Positions 1-9,255 of a DNA stretch of 64,000 bases are shown here, one piece after another. The notes under the pieces were generated by a model that saw only the letters and a list, made by a program, of their open reading frames with translations, made no database searches and was not told the origin of the DNA. Made by a program: the position numbers and the translations under genes. Every line of letters starts with the position of its first letter. The stretch's first letter is position 1. Source of the stretch: CAVWCQ01 sp963753545 (GTDB lineage: Bacteria > Chloroflexota > Anaerolineae > Aggregatilineales > Aggregatilineaceae); contig CAVWCQ010000008.1 in NCBI GenBank assembly GCA_963753545.1, positions 2,356,001-2,420,000 on the forward strand, given 5' to 3'.

Positions 1-228
1 CTCAGCGGCAACCTGGACTCGATCATGTATCTGTACAGGTCATCCGGTTCGGGTTGGACCGAAATCGCCAGCAATGATGATAGCCCCGCTGGAGGCACCT
101 ACGAAGCCCTGTTAAGCAGCATTCAGTTACCCGAAACAGGGATGTATCTGGTAGCAGTGGGACGGTACGGCCTGGAACAGGATGGCAGCAGCGGTAGTTT
201 TGACATCACGCTCACCCGGCAAGAATAA
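1..228 (+). CDS. Pre-peptidase C-terminal (PPC)-like domain protein, 3' end only
   Basis: The gene enters from the left edge, so only the last 75 codons are visible and the start is unknown. The reading frame is open from base 1 and begins LSGNLDSIMYLYRSS. It continues with the acidic N-D-D-S turn and a closing strand ending in SFDITLTRQE. This is the beta-sandwich pattern of bacterial PPC-like domains: a hydrophobic strand, an acidic DDD-type loop, then a 'G-Y-LVAVGRYG' strand. The same pattern occurs four times in the next gene, so the two look like tandem paralogues. Stop at 226-228, four bases before the next start, suggesting one transcript. Probably secreted, by analogy with the neighbour. 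Its function is unknown. Confidence 0.7.
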   Translation, partial: LSGNLDSIMYLYRSSGSGWTEIASNDDSPAGGTYEALLSSIQLPETGMYLVAVGRYGLEQDGSSGSFDITLTRQE

Positions 229-232
229 GCCT

Positions 233-1723
233 ATGAAGAAGTTTATACTTCTTGTTTTAGTTATCCTGTGGGGCGCTGCGATGGCAGCACCCCAGGTTGC
301 TTTGGCCTGGCCGCACCGGCAGGGCGGCACACCACTTGTGGTCGATCAGGCAGCAACCGGGCAGATTAACGACGAGTCCTTCCGGCAGATTTACACCTTT
401 TGGGGTGCAGCCGATGAGGTAATCGCTCTGACCATGAACCGGGTTGACGGTGATCTCGACCCGTTCTTGCTGCTCACCGATGATCACGGCACGATCCTGG
501 CCTTGAGTGATGATGACGGCGACGCGGTGAATGCAATCATCATCTCCAAACGCATTCCTGCGGATGGACAATATTTTGTGATTGCCACTCGCTTCGGGCA
601 GGAATTGGGCACCACCAGCGGCCACTACACGCTGCTTCTCGAACAGGTCGGGGAAAGCGCCACCGAAACCACGGCATTGCAGTATGGCGATAGTGTCGTT
701 GGCAACATCACCGCCGATGCGCCGCTTGTGTTTTATTTCCTCCGGGCACAGCGCGGCGACGTAATATCGATCAAACTGCTGCGCCTGTCCGGCGATCTGG
801 ACCCGCTGCTCGATCTGGCGACCAGCGATGGCCTGACTCTCGCTTCCAATGATGACGACCCCCTGGCCGCCGGAACGCTGGATGCCGGAATTAGCAACTA
901 TACCATCCTCCAGACGGGCATTTATCTGATCGTCGCAACACGATTTGGGCGGATGGCGGGCGATACCACCGGGAATTACGCCCTGTCAATCTCCCAAACC
1001 CCGCCTGATGAACTTGCTGGCACGCTGGCGATGGCCCAATTAATCGACTACGGGGCATCGGTCGAAGGCAGCATTGATGAGTTGACGCCCACGCGCTTTT
1101 ATTGGTTTGAGGCACAGCGCGGTGATGTGATCACCATCACCGAGTTGAAGCTGTCCGGCAACCTGGACCCTTTCCTGAAACTCGACGACACGAACCTGAT
1201 CGATGTCGCGGTGGATGATGATGGAGGTGGGCGGCAGGATGCCCGCATCGCAGCCTTTACCATTCCTGTTGCCGGAAAATACTACGTTCTGGCAGGGCGC
1301 GCGGGCGAAGTCGAAGGACAGACGAGCGGCACGTTTACGTTGCAGATCAACGGGCGTCCTGGCGTCGCCGGGGGACAGGCGCTCGAAATCGTCTATGGGG
1401 CAACGGTAAGCGGGCAAATCGAGGGTAACAGCACTACCGAGGAATATGTCTTCTTTGGCCGCCAGGGAGACGTGATCGAAATCACAATGGAACGGGCTTC
1501 TGGCGACCTGGATCCGCTTCTCACGCTGTTGGATAGTGACCGTAAGCAAATCGCTTTTGACGACGACAGCGGCGATGATCAGAATGCGCAGATCCAGCAG
1601 TTTACCCTCCCCGGCGACGATATGTACATTCTGGTTGCCTCTCGCTTTGATCAGGAGATGGGGCAAACGAGCGGTGCCTATATATTGACCCTGGAATTAG
1701 TCCGGTCTGCCAGTATAAACTAA
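233..1723 (+). CDS. Secreted protein with four PPC-like repeats
   Basis: 496 aa. I chose the ATG at 233 because it gives a clean signal peptide (MKK, a hydrophobic run, then an Ala-rich cleavage region near residue 24). The longer frame from 182 would overlap the upstream gene and bury the signal. The mature part holds four copies of a roughly 115-residue unit. Each has 'G-D/N-LDP-L/F-L', then an acidic D-D-D-x-G/D loop, then 'Y-hydrophobic-A-xR-F/G-x-E-xG-xTSG'. This matches bacterial pre-peptidase C-terminal-like domains, which are usually found in exported proteins. No protease or other catalytic domain is visible. It starts 4 nt after the partial paralogue, so the two were probably co-transcribed and arose by duplication. 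Role unknown; surface or extracellular binding is an inference. Confidence 0.8.
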   Translation: MKKFILLVLVILWGAAMAAPQVALAWPHRQGGTPLVVDQAATGQINDESFRQIYTFWGAADEVIALTMNRVDGDLDPFLLLTDDHGTILALSDDDGDAVNAIIISKRIPADGQYFVIATRFGQELGTTSGHYTLLLEQVGESATETTALQYGDSVVGNITADAPLVFYFLRAQRGDVISIKLLRLSGDLDPLLDLATSDGLTLASNDDDPLAAGTLDAGISNYTILQTGIYLIVATRFGRMAGDTTGNYALSISQTPPDELAGTLAMAQLIDYGASVEGSIDELTPTRFYWFEAQRGDVITITELKLSGNLDPFLKLDDTNLIDVAVDDDGGGRQDARIAAFTIPVAGKYYVLAGRAGEVEGQTSGTFTLQINGRPGVAGGQALEIVYGATVSGQIEGNSTTEEYVFFGRQGDVIEITMERASGDLDPLLTLLDSDRKQIAFDDDSGDDQNAQIQQFTLPGDDMYILVASRFDQEMGQTSGAYILTLELVRSASIN

Positions 1724-1767
1724 AGGCGCACGTTCGCGTTCAAACAGCATCTTGGAGGTTTACTCGG

Positions 1768-3171
1768 GTGAATGACGGTGGACAGGCTCCTAACCTGGCG
1801 GCATCTCATCATGAGCGTGTCCCATTTTGGCGAACTATTTTTTATTCGATGGGCAATGCGGCTGGCCTTTTAACGTACACAACTTTCACTACGTTTGTCC
1901 AATATTTTTATACGACCGTCAAACACCTGTCCCCCGATTGGGTCGGCGTTGGGTTGTTTGGATTTGGCTTTTGGAATGCCATCAACGACCCTCTGGCAGG
2001 CTGGCTGTCCGACAAAACCAGCACCCGCTGGGGACGGCGGCGCTTTTTTATCGGCTTCCTGGCTATTCCGACTGCGATCACCTTTGCCCTGGTCTGGCTC
2101 CCCCCGCTGGACAAAAGTAATCCCGTGGCGCTGATGGTCTATTTCCTGGTGGTCATCAGCATCTACGACATGTTCCAGTCTATTGTCACCCTTAACCAGG
2201 ATGCATTGTTTCCGGAAATGTACCAGGACACGCACAGCCGGGCCTCTAGCGCCAGCATCCGCCAGCTCATCGGCTTCATTATCGGTAACGGAGCAGCGGT
2301 TGCCTTAACACCGACCATCTATGAACGTTATGGCTGGAACTGGGTCGCTGCGCTGTGGGGGACACTGGCAGCCATACTCTATTTTGTCTCACTCTTGGGC
2401 ATCCGCGAATCCAAGGTTTTTGCTCACCAGGAAGGCACGCCTCTCCGCGACCAGTTTGCGATTGTCTTAAACAACCGGATTTTTTTGATCGTATTCCTGA
2501 TCAACTTTATGACACGGTTCATTATGGCCGCGGTAGTTATTGCTCTGCCCTTTTATGGCGACTACGTGCTGCATATCAGCGGCCAACAGCTTACCCAGAT
2601 GACAACCGTACTGTTTGTAACAGGCGGCCTGTCCCTGCTGTTGTGGCAGCATATCATTAAGCTTTACGGAACGCGCAGTTCGATGATTGCGTCTCTCCTC
2701 ATCGCGGCATTTGGAGCTTTACCCCTGCTCCTTGTCAATTCCCCCGTGACCACAGCGATTGTGCTTGGTTTGCTGGGCTTGTCGATGGGTGGGGCGCTTC
2801 TGGGACCGGACATGCTCTTTGCCGAGGTCGTAGACGAAGATTATGTGCGCACCGGGCTGCGCCGTGAAGGCATGTATCGCGGCATTCTGGGCTTCATTTA
2901 CCGTTTTCCCCCTGCTTTAGCCAACCTGATCCTGGGAGTTGGCCTCAAACTGGTTGGATACAACAGCGATTTGGATAAAACAGAGCAGCCCGCAGCCGTA
3001 GCGACCATGATTCGCGGCTTCTCGGTTGGCATCCCGTTATTCGCTATTGTCACCGGAGTAACCCTGCTGTGGCTCTATCCCCTGCATGGATGGCGGCTTA
3101 AAGACATTCAAAAACAAACAGCCAAACTACGGCAAACCGCTGAACAGGCTTTTCTTGATCAAAACAATTAG
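1768..3171 (+). CDS. MFS transporter, GPH-type (sugar:cation symporter family)
   Basis: 467 aa with a GTG start, preceded by GGAGG at 1754-1758 (9-nt spacing). The protein is almost entirely hydrophobic with about twelve predicted membrane segments. Between segments 2 and 3 it has the GPH/MFS_2 signature: WNAINDPLAGWLSDKTSTRW followed by GRRR-F. Family members move glycosides, pentosides, hexuronides or related solutes together with H+ or Na+; the substrate cannot be read from sequence. The C-terminal tail is short and cytoplasmic, with an extended Lys/Gln stretch. It follows the secreted PPC protein by 44 bp and may share its transcript. The next gene is convergent. Confident as to family, not as to substrate. 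Confidence 0.85.
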   Translation: MNDGGQAPNLAASHHERVPFWRTIFYSMGNAAGLLTYTTFTTFVQYFYTTVKHLSPDWVGVGLFGFGFWNAINDPLAGWLSDKTSTRWGRRRFFIGFLAIPTAITFALVWLPPLDKSNPVALMVYFLVVISIYDMFQSIVTLNQDALFPEMYQDTHSRASSASIRQLIGFIIGNGAAVALTPTIYERYGWNWVAALWGTLAAILYFVSLLGIRESKVFAHQEGTPLRDQFAIVLNNRIFLIVFLINFMTRFIMAAVVIALPFYGDYVLHISGQQLTQMTTVLFVTGGLSLLLWQHIIKLYGTRSSMIASLLIAAFGALPLLLVNSPVTTAIVLGLLGLSMGGALLGPDMLFAEVVDEDYVRTGLRREGMYRGILGFIYRFPPALANLILGVGLKLVGYNSDLDKTEQPAAVATMIRGFSVGIPLFAIVTGVTLLWLYPLHGWRLKDIQKQTAKLRQTAEQAFLDQNN

Positions 3172-3480
3172 CGTCTGTCATTATGCACGTTTTTCTCACG
3201 AATATCTTCAAATTAGTACTTAAAGTTCAACTTTAAAGGAGTATTTTGCGGGGCAAACCGGGTGTATGCTAAGGGTAAGCACCTGCTGCATAGGGGGTAC
3301 TGTAGGACTGATATGTAATAGGGTCTGTTAAAAATCGCTCAAAACAAAAGATTGTGTAGGGTTAGTAAACCGTTTGTGAGCATGTCAAAAAATAATACTT
3401 TGGCGAATCGCTACGCGGCGAAGTGATCAACTAATTTTTTCGAAAAGTTTGTTAGTGGCAACAAAACTCGTTCTGGAATT
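3172..3480. other. Intergenic region between convergent genes, no gene found
   Basis: About 310 bp between the ends of the MFS gene (+) and pspC (-). It is AT-richer than its surroundings. The only open frame I noticed is a 14-codon one at 3382-3426 without a convincing ribosome binding site. I see no tRNA-like fold, no insertion-sequence ends and no strong promoter. A terminator closing the minus-strand gene follows directly at 3481-3518. Confidence 0.5.
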
Positions 3481-3518
3481 AAAAACAGAGCCTGGATGGT
3501 AATCCGCGCTCTGTTTTT
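3481..3518 (-). terminator. Rho-independent terminator of the PspC gene
   Basis: An 11-bp perfect stem: AAAAACAGAGC (3481-3491) pairs with GCTCTGTTTTT (3508-3518) around a 16-nt loop. Read on the minus strand it ends in a U-run and starts 8 bp past the pspC stop codon. Because both arms carry A/T runs it could also stop + strand transcription from the MFS gene. Confidence 0.8.
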
Positions 3519-3526
3519 ATCTGAGG

Positions 3527-3811
3527 CTAAATCTGTGGGTCCACGTCATCTGGCCCGTCGGGTGGAGTCGGAATGACTGGGATATCATCAAACTCGTCAT
3601 TCTTTTGTTTGCGTTTCTGGCGAGGTTGTTCGGGCACGATCAACATGAGCACGATGTAGATAATGATACCCGGTCCGCCGAGCAGAGTGAGTGCCGCAAA
3701 TACCAACCGCACCAGGGTCGGATCAACTTCCAGGTATTCGGCAATCCCGCCGCACACGCCAGCAAACATGCGGTCCTGAGTGGAGCGATAAAGACGTTTT
3801 TGGGCGTACAC
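3527..3811 (-). CDS. PspC-domain small membrane protein
   Basis: 94 aa, GTG start with GGAG about 8 nt upstream. Residues 5-61 form a PspC domain: an amphipathic N-terminus with 'RMFAGVCGGIAEYLEVDP', then a single membrane segment ('VFAALTLLGGPGIIIYIVLMLIVP'). A charged tail ends in an acidic, Pro-rich segment (VIPTPPDGPDDVDPQI). PspC proteins sit in the inner membrane and are linked to envelope stress. In enterobacteria PspC works with PspA, but no other psp gene is nearby here. The gene is single, with its own terminator. The small size and complete domain make the family call firm. The cellular role in this phylum is not established. Confidence 0.85.
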   Translation of the reverse strand: MYAQKRLYRSTQDRMFAGVCGGIAEYLEVDPTLVRLVFAALTLLGGPGIIIYIVLMLIVPEQPRQKRKQKNDEFDDIPVIPTPPDGPDDVDPQI

Positions 3812-3876
3812 AGGCCATTCTCCAGAAAAGTTCCGTTATCTACTATCTATTACGTCTGCCGTATTGCAGAGTTGCG

Positions 3877-4509
3877 TTACTGCAGGTGAGCCATGCTTTC
3901 CGCGTGACGCTTCATCGCCGCTAGCTGCTGTCGGATAAACCAGAAGTAGATCGCCTCATACACCGGGTTAAAAATCGGGCTGAATGCACCATAACTGAAC
4001 CCGCGCTGGCGAACCAGCAGCCGGGTGCTGCCATCGCGCCGCCGCTCCAACAGATAGAGGATCGTCACGTCAAGTGTTACCCCTGCGGGACGGGGTAGAC
4101 CATACGCCCCAAATAAGAGCGCCCGGTTCGGCTCAACTGCCATCACCTGGAAGCCGCCGTCCATCGCCATCCCTTCTGCCAGGGGTGGAATATCCTTCCG
4201 GAGATACTGAACGCTGGGAATGCCCTGGTTCATCCACATATCCAGGCCATAATAGCCTGTTCTTTCCCGTCCCATCTGAGCTATCCAGGGCCATACGGCC
4301 TCAGGCGGCGCGTCGATATTCATGGCGTGTGTCGTGTTCAGGCTGGGTTGAGGGATCAGATCGTCTCCCAACAGCCGCCGCTGCGATTCACCAAGGTACG
4401 TTCCCCACTTCAACATCTGGGGGCGCGCAAAAAAATAGTAGGCGGCAAAGGTCATCGCGCCAGCCAGCAGAGATAGTCCTCTTCCGGATTGGTTTTGATT
4501 CGTGCTCAA
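3877..4509 (-). CDS. SRPBCC-family (START-like) protein with N-terminal membrane anchor
   Basis: About 210 aa from a TTG at 4509, which I prefer because AGGAG lies 6 nt upstream; the longer frame to 4575 has no such site. A hydrophobic segment (LLAGAMTFAAYYFFARP) follows the short N-terminus. The rest has the SRPBCC pattern: 'AMNIDAPPEAVWPWIAQMG' at the start of the helix-grip fold, then beta strands ending in a long C-terminal helix (PVYEAIYFWFIRQQLAAMKR). SRPBCC proteins hold hydrophobic ligands in a deep cavity. No catalytic residue set is recognisable, so the ligand is unknown. It is divergent from the DnaB-like gene at 4653, so the 143-bp gap should hold both promoters, although no strong consensus was seen. 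Confidence 0.7.
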   Translation of the reverse strand: MSTNQNQSGRGLSLLAGAMTFAAYYFFARPQMLKWGTYLGESQRRLLGDDLIPQPSLNTTHAMNIDAPPEAVWPWIAQMGRERTGYYGLDMWMNQGIPSVQYLRKDIPPLAEGMAMDGGFQVMAVEPNRALLFGAYGLPRPAGVTLDVTILYLLERRRDGSTRLLVRQRGFSYGAFSPIFNPVYEAIYFWFIRQQLAAMKRHAESMAHLQ

Positions 4510-4652
4510 AGGTTTCTCCTGCAGGTACAAAACTGCGCGCCTGGAACTATACCCTGTACAACAAACAGTTAGCAACTCAGGGCTGTTGCGCAGAGGGAAT
4601 GAACTCTGTAGAATTCACTGAATCACTGCTGCGCAAAAAGAAAGAATAGATC

Positions 4653-5844
4653 ATGTCTACACGCCGTTTTTACGATGATATGGCAAACCAACCGCCCAAT
4701 AACCCGCCGCGCATCGATCCCGCTCCAATCAACCATCCTACCTCTGATCCAACCAGTGAACCTCGACAGCAGCAGGTTCCACGGGGAAGAGCAAAGAGTA
4801 GTGCGTCTCACATGCCGCGCACGTTGGCTCAGGTGATGAACGAGGCCAATGATATGGTGGTTCGCGGCGACCTGACCGAATATATTCCGGTTCCGACAGG
4901 TTTTGATCCTCTCGACGGCATGATCGGCGGTGGCCTGCGCAAAACAGAGCTCGTGCTGCTTGGCGGCGCACAGGGCATCGGCAAAACGATAGCGACCCTG
5001 CAAATCGCGCGCAATATCGCGATGCGCAGCGGGCAATATGCGTTTTATCTGTCCTATGAACATACAGAAACCCATTTGATGAACCGCCTGCTGTGCCTGG
5101 AAAGCGTCAATCCGCCTGAAGCGAATCCTCAGCTAAGGAATCCGGCTGAAAGATCTGTATGATGTCATCATTGCCGAACGTGCCAAAAGCACTCTGCGCG
5201 GCATTGGCGAAAACAGCGGATCGCTTCAGACGATCTTGCGCGAAAATGCCCGAACAGCAATGGCCCTGGCGCGCATGAACCGCTATGCGGAGCGCCTCAT
5301 CCTGGTCAAAGCCAGCCCTGCCGTGACGACTCTGCGGGCTATCCGCGAAATGACCAGCCGCCTCTGCGATGCAACGGGCGGTAATGTCACCGTGTTTGTC
5401 GACTACCTGCAAAAAATCGCCATCCATCCGGAGCGTGCGACCGACGAAAACGAGAAGGTAACCATTGTTGTCGAAGGGCTGAAGGATATGGCGCTGGCGT
5501 TAGGCGTTCCAGTCTGGTCGATAGTAGCGGCAGATCGCGAAGGTTTGCAGGCTAACCGGCTGCATCTCTTCCACCTGCGCGGCAGTTCAGCGTTGGACTA
5601 TGAGTGTGATATCGCGATCATCATGAACAATAAGTATCACATTCTCTCCAAAGATCATGTCGCTTTTAACCCCTACAAAGCGCGTGAATATCGTGACTGG
5701 GTTGTCTTTACCATTGAGAAAAATAGGGCCGGACGGGCTATGCAGGATATGGAATTCCAGCTTCATGCGCCTTTCTTCGCCTTCGATCCGCGCGGGCAGC
5801 GTGTCCAGCAGCAGTTGATCGATGATAAGATCATCGAATCCTGA
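4653..5844 (+). CDS. DnaB C-terminal-like RecA-fold ATPase, frameshifted
   Basis: Two overlapping frames make one protein. Frame one (4653-5162) starts at an ATG, has a Pro-rich disordered N-terminus, then LTEYIPVPTGFDPLDGMIGG and Walker A GGAQGIGKT, and stops at 5162. The second frame is open from 5137 and continues 'IRLKDLYDVIIAERAK', with Walker B-like VFVDYLQKI, through to 5844. Dropping one A near 5139-5140 joins them into about 396 aa. The 'VDYLQ' Walker B and overall order match the DnaB helicase C-terminal domain. However, the N-terminal DnaB domain is missing and the protein is shorter than replicative DnaB (about 450 aa), so it is more likely an accessory DnaB/RadA-like ATPase than the main helicase. 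The shift is probably a sequence error, as elsewhere in the window. Confidence 0.65.
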
Positions 5845-5860
5845 TCCCTGTACAAATTAA

Positions 5861-5891
5861 AAAGCGCCAGGAACCCCCGGCGCTTTCTTTT
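5861..5891. terminator. Bidirectional terminator between DnaB-like gene and lipA
   Basis: Stem AAAGCGCC (5861-5868) with GGCGCTTT (5879-5886), 10-nt loop, followed by CTTTTT on the + strand and preceded by an A-rich run for the minus strand. It lies between the stops of two convergent genes. Confidence 0.8.
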
Positions 5892-5911
5892 TCCTGATGA
5901 GAGAGAACAGC

Positions 5912-6856
5912 CTACGCCTCCTGGCGCAGATGGATGTAATTAAGCTTCGATAGCTGGCGGACCTGCTGCTCCGCATGGTAGCTGCTCCGCACCAGCGGTC
6001 CGGATTCAACCCACTTGAAGCCCAGGTCCAGGGCAGCACGTTTCAGATCCACGAACTCGTCGGGCGTATAGTAGCGATCAATGGGCATGTGTTTCTTGCT
6101 GGGCTGTAAATACTGTCCAATGGTCAGAATATCGACCTTCCAGCTTGCCAGATCGCGGATCACCTCAACAACTTCATCAAATGTTTCTCCCAGGCCAAGC
6201 ATGATTCCGCTCTTGGTCAGTACCAGGGGGTCCAACTCTTTGGCGTTGCTCAGGGTCGCCTGCGCCCACTCGTATTTGTCCTGCGGCTGAACCTGCTTGA
6301 ACAGGCGCGGAACGGTTTCTACATTGTGATTCAGAATTTCCGGCTGGGCATCCATGACGATCTTCAGAGAATCACGGTTGCCCTTAAAATCGGGAATCAA
6401 GACTTCGATGCTGCACCCCGGCTGCACCTGCCGGATTCTGCGGATGACCATCGCAAAGATCGGCGCGCCGCCATCGGTTCGCTCATCACGATTGACGCTC
6501 GTAATCACGACGTGGCGCAGGTTCATTGCTTTCACCAACTCCGCGACTCGGTTCGGTTCCTGCCAGTCCAGGGGCGAGGGGCGGCCCGTCTTGATATCGC
6601 AGAAGCGGCAGGAGCGTGTGCAGGTATCCCCCATCATGAGGAAGGTCGCTGTTCCGCTGCCCCAACATTCGCCCATATTCGGGCACATCGCTTCTTCACA
6701 CACGGTATGAAGCTGCTTGCCACGCATCAGGCTGCGCACCATCTCATAGGTTTCGCCGCTCGGCGCGCGCACTTTGATCCACTCAGGGCGGCGCTTGGGC
6801 CGCGCCTCAGGCTCAGTGGTACTGTTAATATCGTCCAGGTTGATTAGATCAGACAC
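5912..6856 (-). CDS. lipA: Lipoyl synthase
   Basis: 314 aa, GTG start with GGAG about 7 nt upstream. It is a radical-SAM enzyme that inserts two sulfurs into protein-bound octanoyl groups to make lipoyl cofactor. All family landmarks are present: the auxiliary cluster cysteines C53, C58 and C64 (CEEAMCPNMGEC); the radical-SAM triad C79, C83 and C86 (CTRSCRFC); and the C-terminal RSSY serine ligand. The motif TSVNRDERTDGGA replaces the more usual RDDL form with Glu, a minor change. Length is typical. It stands between a shared terminator and the broken O-antigen ligase gene. No lipB, lplA or 2-oxoacid dehydrogenase gene is in this window, so context adds nothing. Confidence 0.95.
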   Translation of the reverse strand: MSDLINLDDINSTTEPEARPKRRPEWIKVRAPSGETYEMVRSLMRGKQLHTVCEEAMCPNMGECWGSGTATFLMMGDTCTRSCRFCDIKTGRPSPLDWQEPNRVAELVKAMNLRHVVITSVNRDERTDGGAPIFAMVIRRIRQVQPGCSIEVLIPDFKGNRDSLKIVMDAQPEILNHNVETVPRLFKQVQPQDKYEWAQATLSNAKELDPLVLTKSGIMLGLGETFDEVVEVIRDLASWKVDILTIGQYLQPSKKHMPIDRYYTPDEFVDLKRAALDLGFKWVESGPLVRSSYHAEQQVRQLSKLNYIHLRQEA

Positions 6857-6923
6857 CAGAAACTCCGTGAAGGTAGCTCCACTATCAGTCCAGCAGATTA
6901 TAACGCCCCATCTCCGCGCCTGC

Positions 6924-9251
6924 TCATTCTGAACAAAGCAGGTCTACAAATTCTGGATCAGGACCGAGCATATGAACTTGCGGCAGCAGCACCCCTCGAA
7001 CGGATAGGCGCAAAAACTGGAGATGCGCGATATTCTGCCCATAAACCAGAGCCTGCCCTGTCACATCGGGACAATCCAATGCGCGCGCTTTACGGAGATA
7101 AAGTCCTGAGTCTGACGATCTCCCCTGACCCACGCCAGTTCAGATTCGGCATAGTCAATCCTCGCCCTATCAAGGAAGTTTTGAGCCAGAACATAAGCCG
7201 CATCGAGGTACTCCCGCGCCCGTTGTGGATCGCCCGCCATAAGATACAGCCTCGCAAAATCCACATATGGCCACGCCTGGTGCGGATCGTGCTCAACACT
7301 CTGGTACAGACTTTCCAATGCCGCATCGTGCTGTCCTTCATTCCACAGGATCGCCGCCTGATCAAACGGCGTCGGCTCGACAGAAGTCGATAGCAGCACG
7401 TCACGTCGGAAGGCTGTTTGTTCCCAGAAGCGAGAATAGGTCCACCGTCGGTTCTGCTCAATAACCTGGCGATATGCTTCACGCGCCTCAGACTAGCCTG
7501 CCGTTTTCCTCATAATATACCCCAAGATTGAGCCACATATCCGGGTTGTGGGCGCGTAGTAAACAGCTTGCCGCATGGCATCGATCGCTTGCTCGGGTTG
7601 TCCAGACTGCCAGTACAGTGCGGCAAGGTTCGTCCACCACACAGAATGGGGCTTTTCCAAATCAAGTGCGCGGCGATAAGCGCGTAATGCCCCTTCTGAA
7701 GGCACGACAAATCCCCGTTATAGCCGCTTAATACCACAGGCATAGGCATACTGAGCATGATACAGGGCCAGTGTCGGCTGTCTTTGTCGCACATCGTCCA
7801 AAATAGTCGGCAGCCTGCCGAGTATTGTCCCTTATCAATCATCTGCTCGGCGCGCACATAATCGGCATAAATCCGCGTCGACCACCATCCCGAAGTAATG
7901 ACTGCCGTCCACAAAACCAGAGGGATAAGCTGGTAGGCGCGCCATTTTTCTGGATAGTTCTGCCTGGGCGAATAGGTTCAAACATGCAGACCTGCCGCCA
8001 GAACAGCAAGCATCATCAGCCATACGACAGGCGTCATCATCGTCATATCGCTCAAGCCGTGGACGGCAAAAGCGGCAAGGGAAGCACCACAGGTCGCTGC
8101 TGCATCCATGCCTCTCGCCGCTGCAATCCGCGCATATACCGCCAGCCGTGTCGCGTTATCAGATAGATGCTCACCAGCAAAGCCAGTAATCCCGGAATCC
8201 CGAATTCGGACGCAATATTCAAAACAGATTGTGGGCATTCGCCTGCGGCTGTTCGGGAGGAAATGAACGGTGGCTGAAAAGGCTAAGGCCAAAAGTAAAG
8301 GGGCCTGTCCCAGTCAATGGATGTGCCCAGAATTCCCCCACTGCAATTCGATAGTAACCTAATCTTGGACCGATGCTGCGGCGGGGCGAATTAAATTCGT
8401 CCCAGGAGAGAAGGACTAGCAATGTCATCAAAGGCGGCAGACAGGACGAATACAGGCTATCCACACAGTAGTTTGAATGCGGAAGGAGCGTGAACGCCGT
8501 CATGCCAGCCAAACCCATTTTCAGTCGCTTTGATCGGCGCAGTGTGTCAGATGGTCAGCACCAGCAGCCCAGTTCCTGCTGCTAACCAGCCCCCCCGTGA
8601 ATAGGTCATATAAAGGACAGCACAGACACTGCCAACCCACAATAACCACAGTGTTCGCTTGTAAAGCGATTCTGCGCAAGCAATAAACGCTCGAGACCAA
8701 GCGGGAGCAGCATTGCCAGGATGGTAGCAGAAATTCGGGTTTCCGGTGGTGCTGGCGGGACGAGGAGGAACAAATGCGATCCGAATGTCGTTGTTCAAGA
8801 GCGAACCAGGATGGAAGCCAGGCGATCATCTCAAGGAAGGCAGAAGATCATGAGAGGTACGGAAGCGAACAGCGGCCGTCAATCAGCCAGCGGCCATGCA
8901 AACCCCGCCGCCGCAGATCAACCAGCAGATACCATATCGCTGCATATAAACCCGCATACCATACTCCAATACTGGCTCTGCCCGATGGATGGGCCAGGAA
9001 TGAGATCAGATAGGCGCCGCCCACAAAACCAGCGCGAGATCAAGAGGTGTGGAGCAGGCGCGGCAGCGGGGCGGAGCAAAAACAGGGTTAACCATGCGGT
9101 AGCACCCAACGGTCAAAAGGACAAGTGTGGTCTGCTGGGTCCAGCGTCAAGAATGCCAACGAAGGTTCCGCCGATCAACAGAACGTATACCAATGACCAG
9201 AATGCAATCTGACGGAGCGGCCAACAAACTGCGGCAAACGAAAAGGGACAT
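6924..9251 (-). pseudogene. O-antigen ligase (Wzy_C-type) with C-terminal TPRs, multiply frameshifted
   Basis: No single frame covers this stretch, but pieces in all three minus frames line up in order as one O-antigen ligase-like membrane protein. From 9251 downward: hydrophobic segments (SLVYVLLIGGTFVGILDA; GATAWLTLFLLRP); the ligase motif MTYSRGGWLAAG near 8600; HPLTGTGPFTFGLSLFSHRS near 8300; then NIASEFGIPGLLALLVSIYL; then HGLSDMTMMTPVVWLMMLAV near 8000. TPR helices follow (GALRAYRRALDLEKPHS; AAILWNEGQHDAALESLYQS), with a tail ending at 6924. At least eight shifts occur, both insertions (extra T at about 7492) and deletions (after HNLF near 8220). Flanking comM and lipA are intact. Such proteins polymerise or ligate surface polysaccharide or glycosylate pilins. 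It starts 4 bp after comM ends. Decay is the likelier reading; a poorly sequenced patch is the alternative. Confidence 0.75.
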
Positions 9252-9255
9252 GAAG

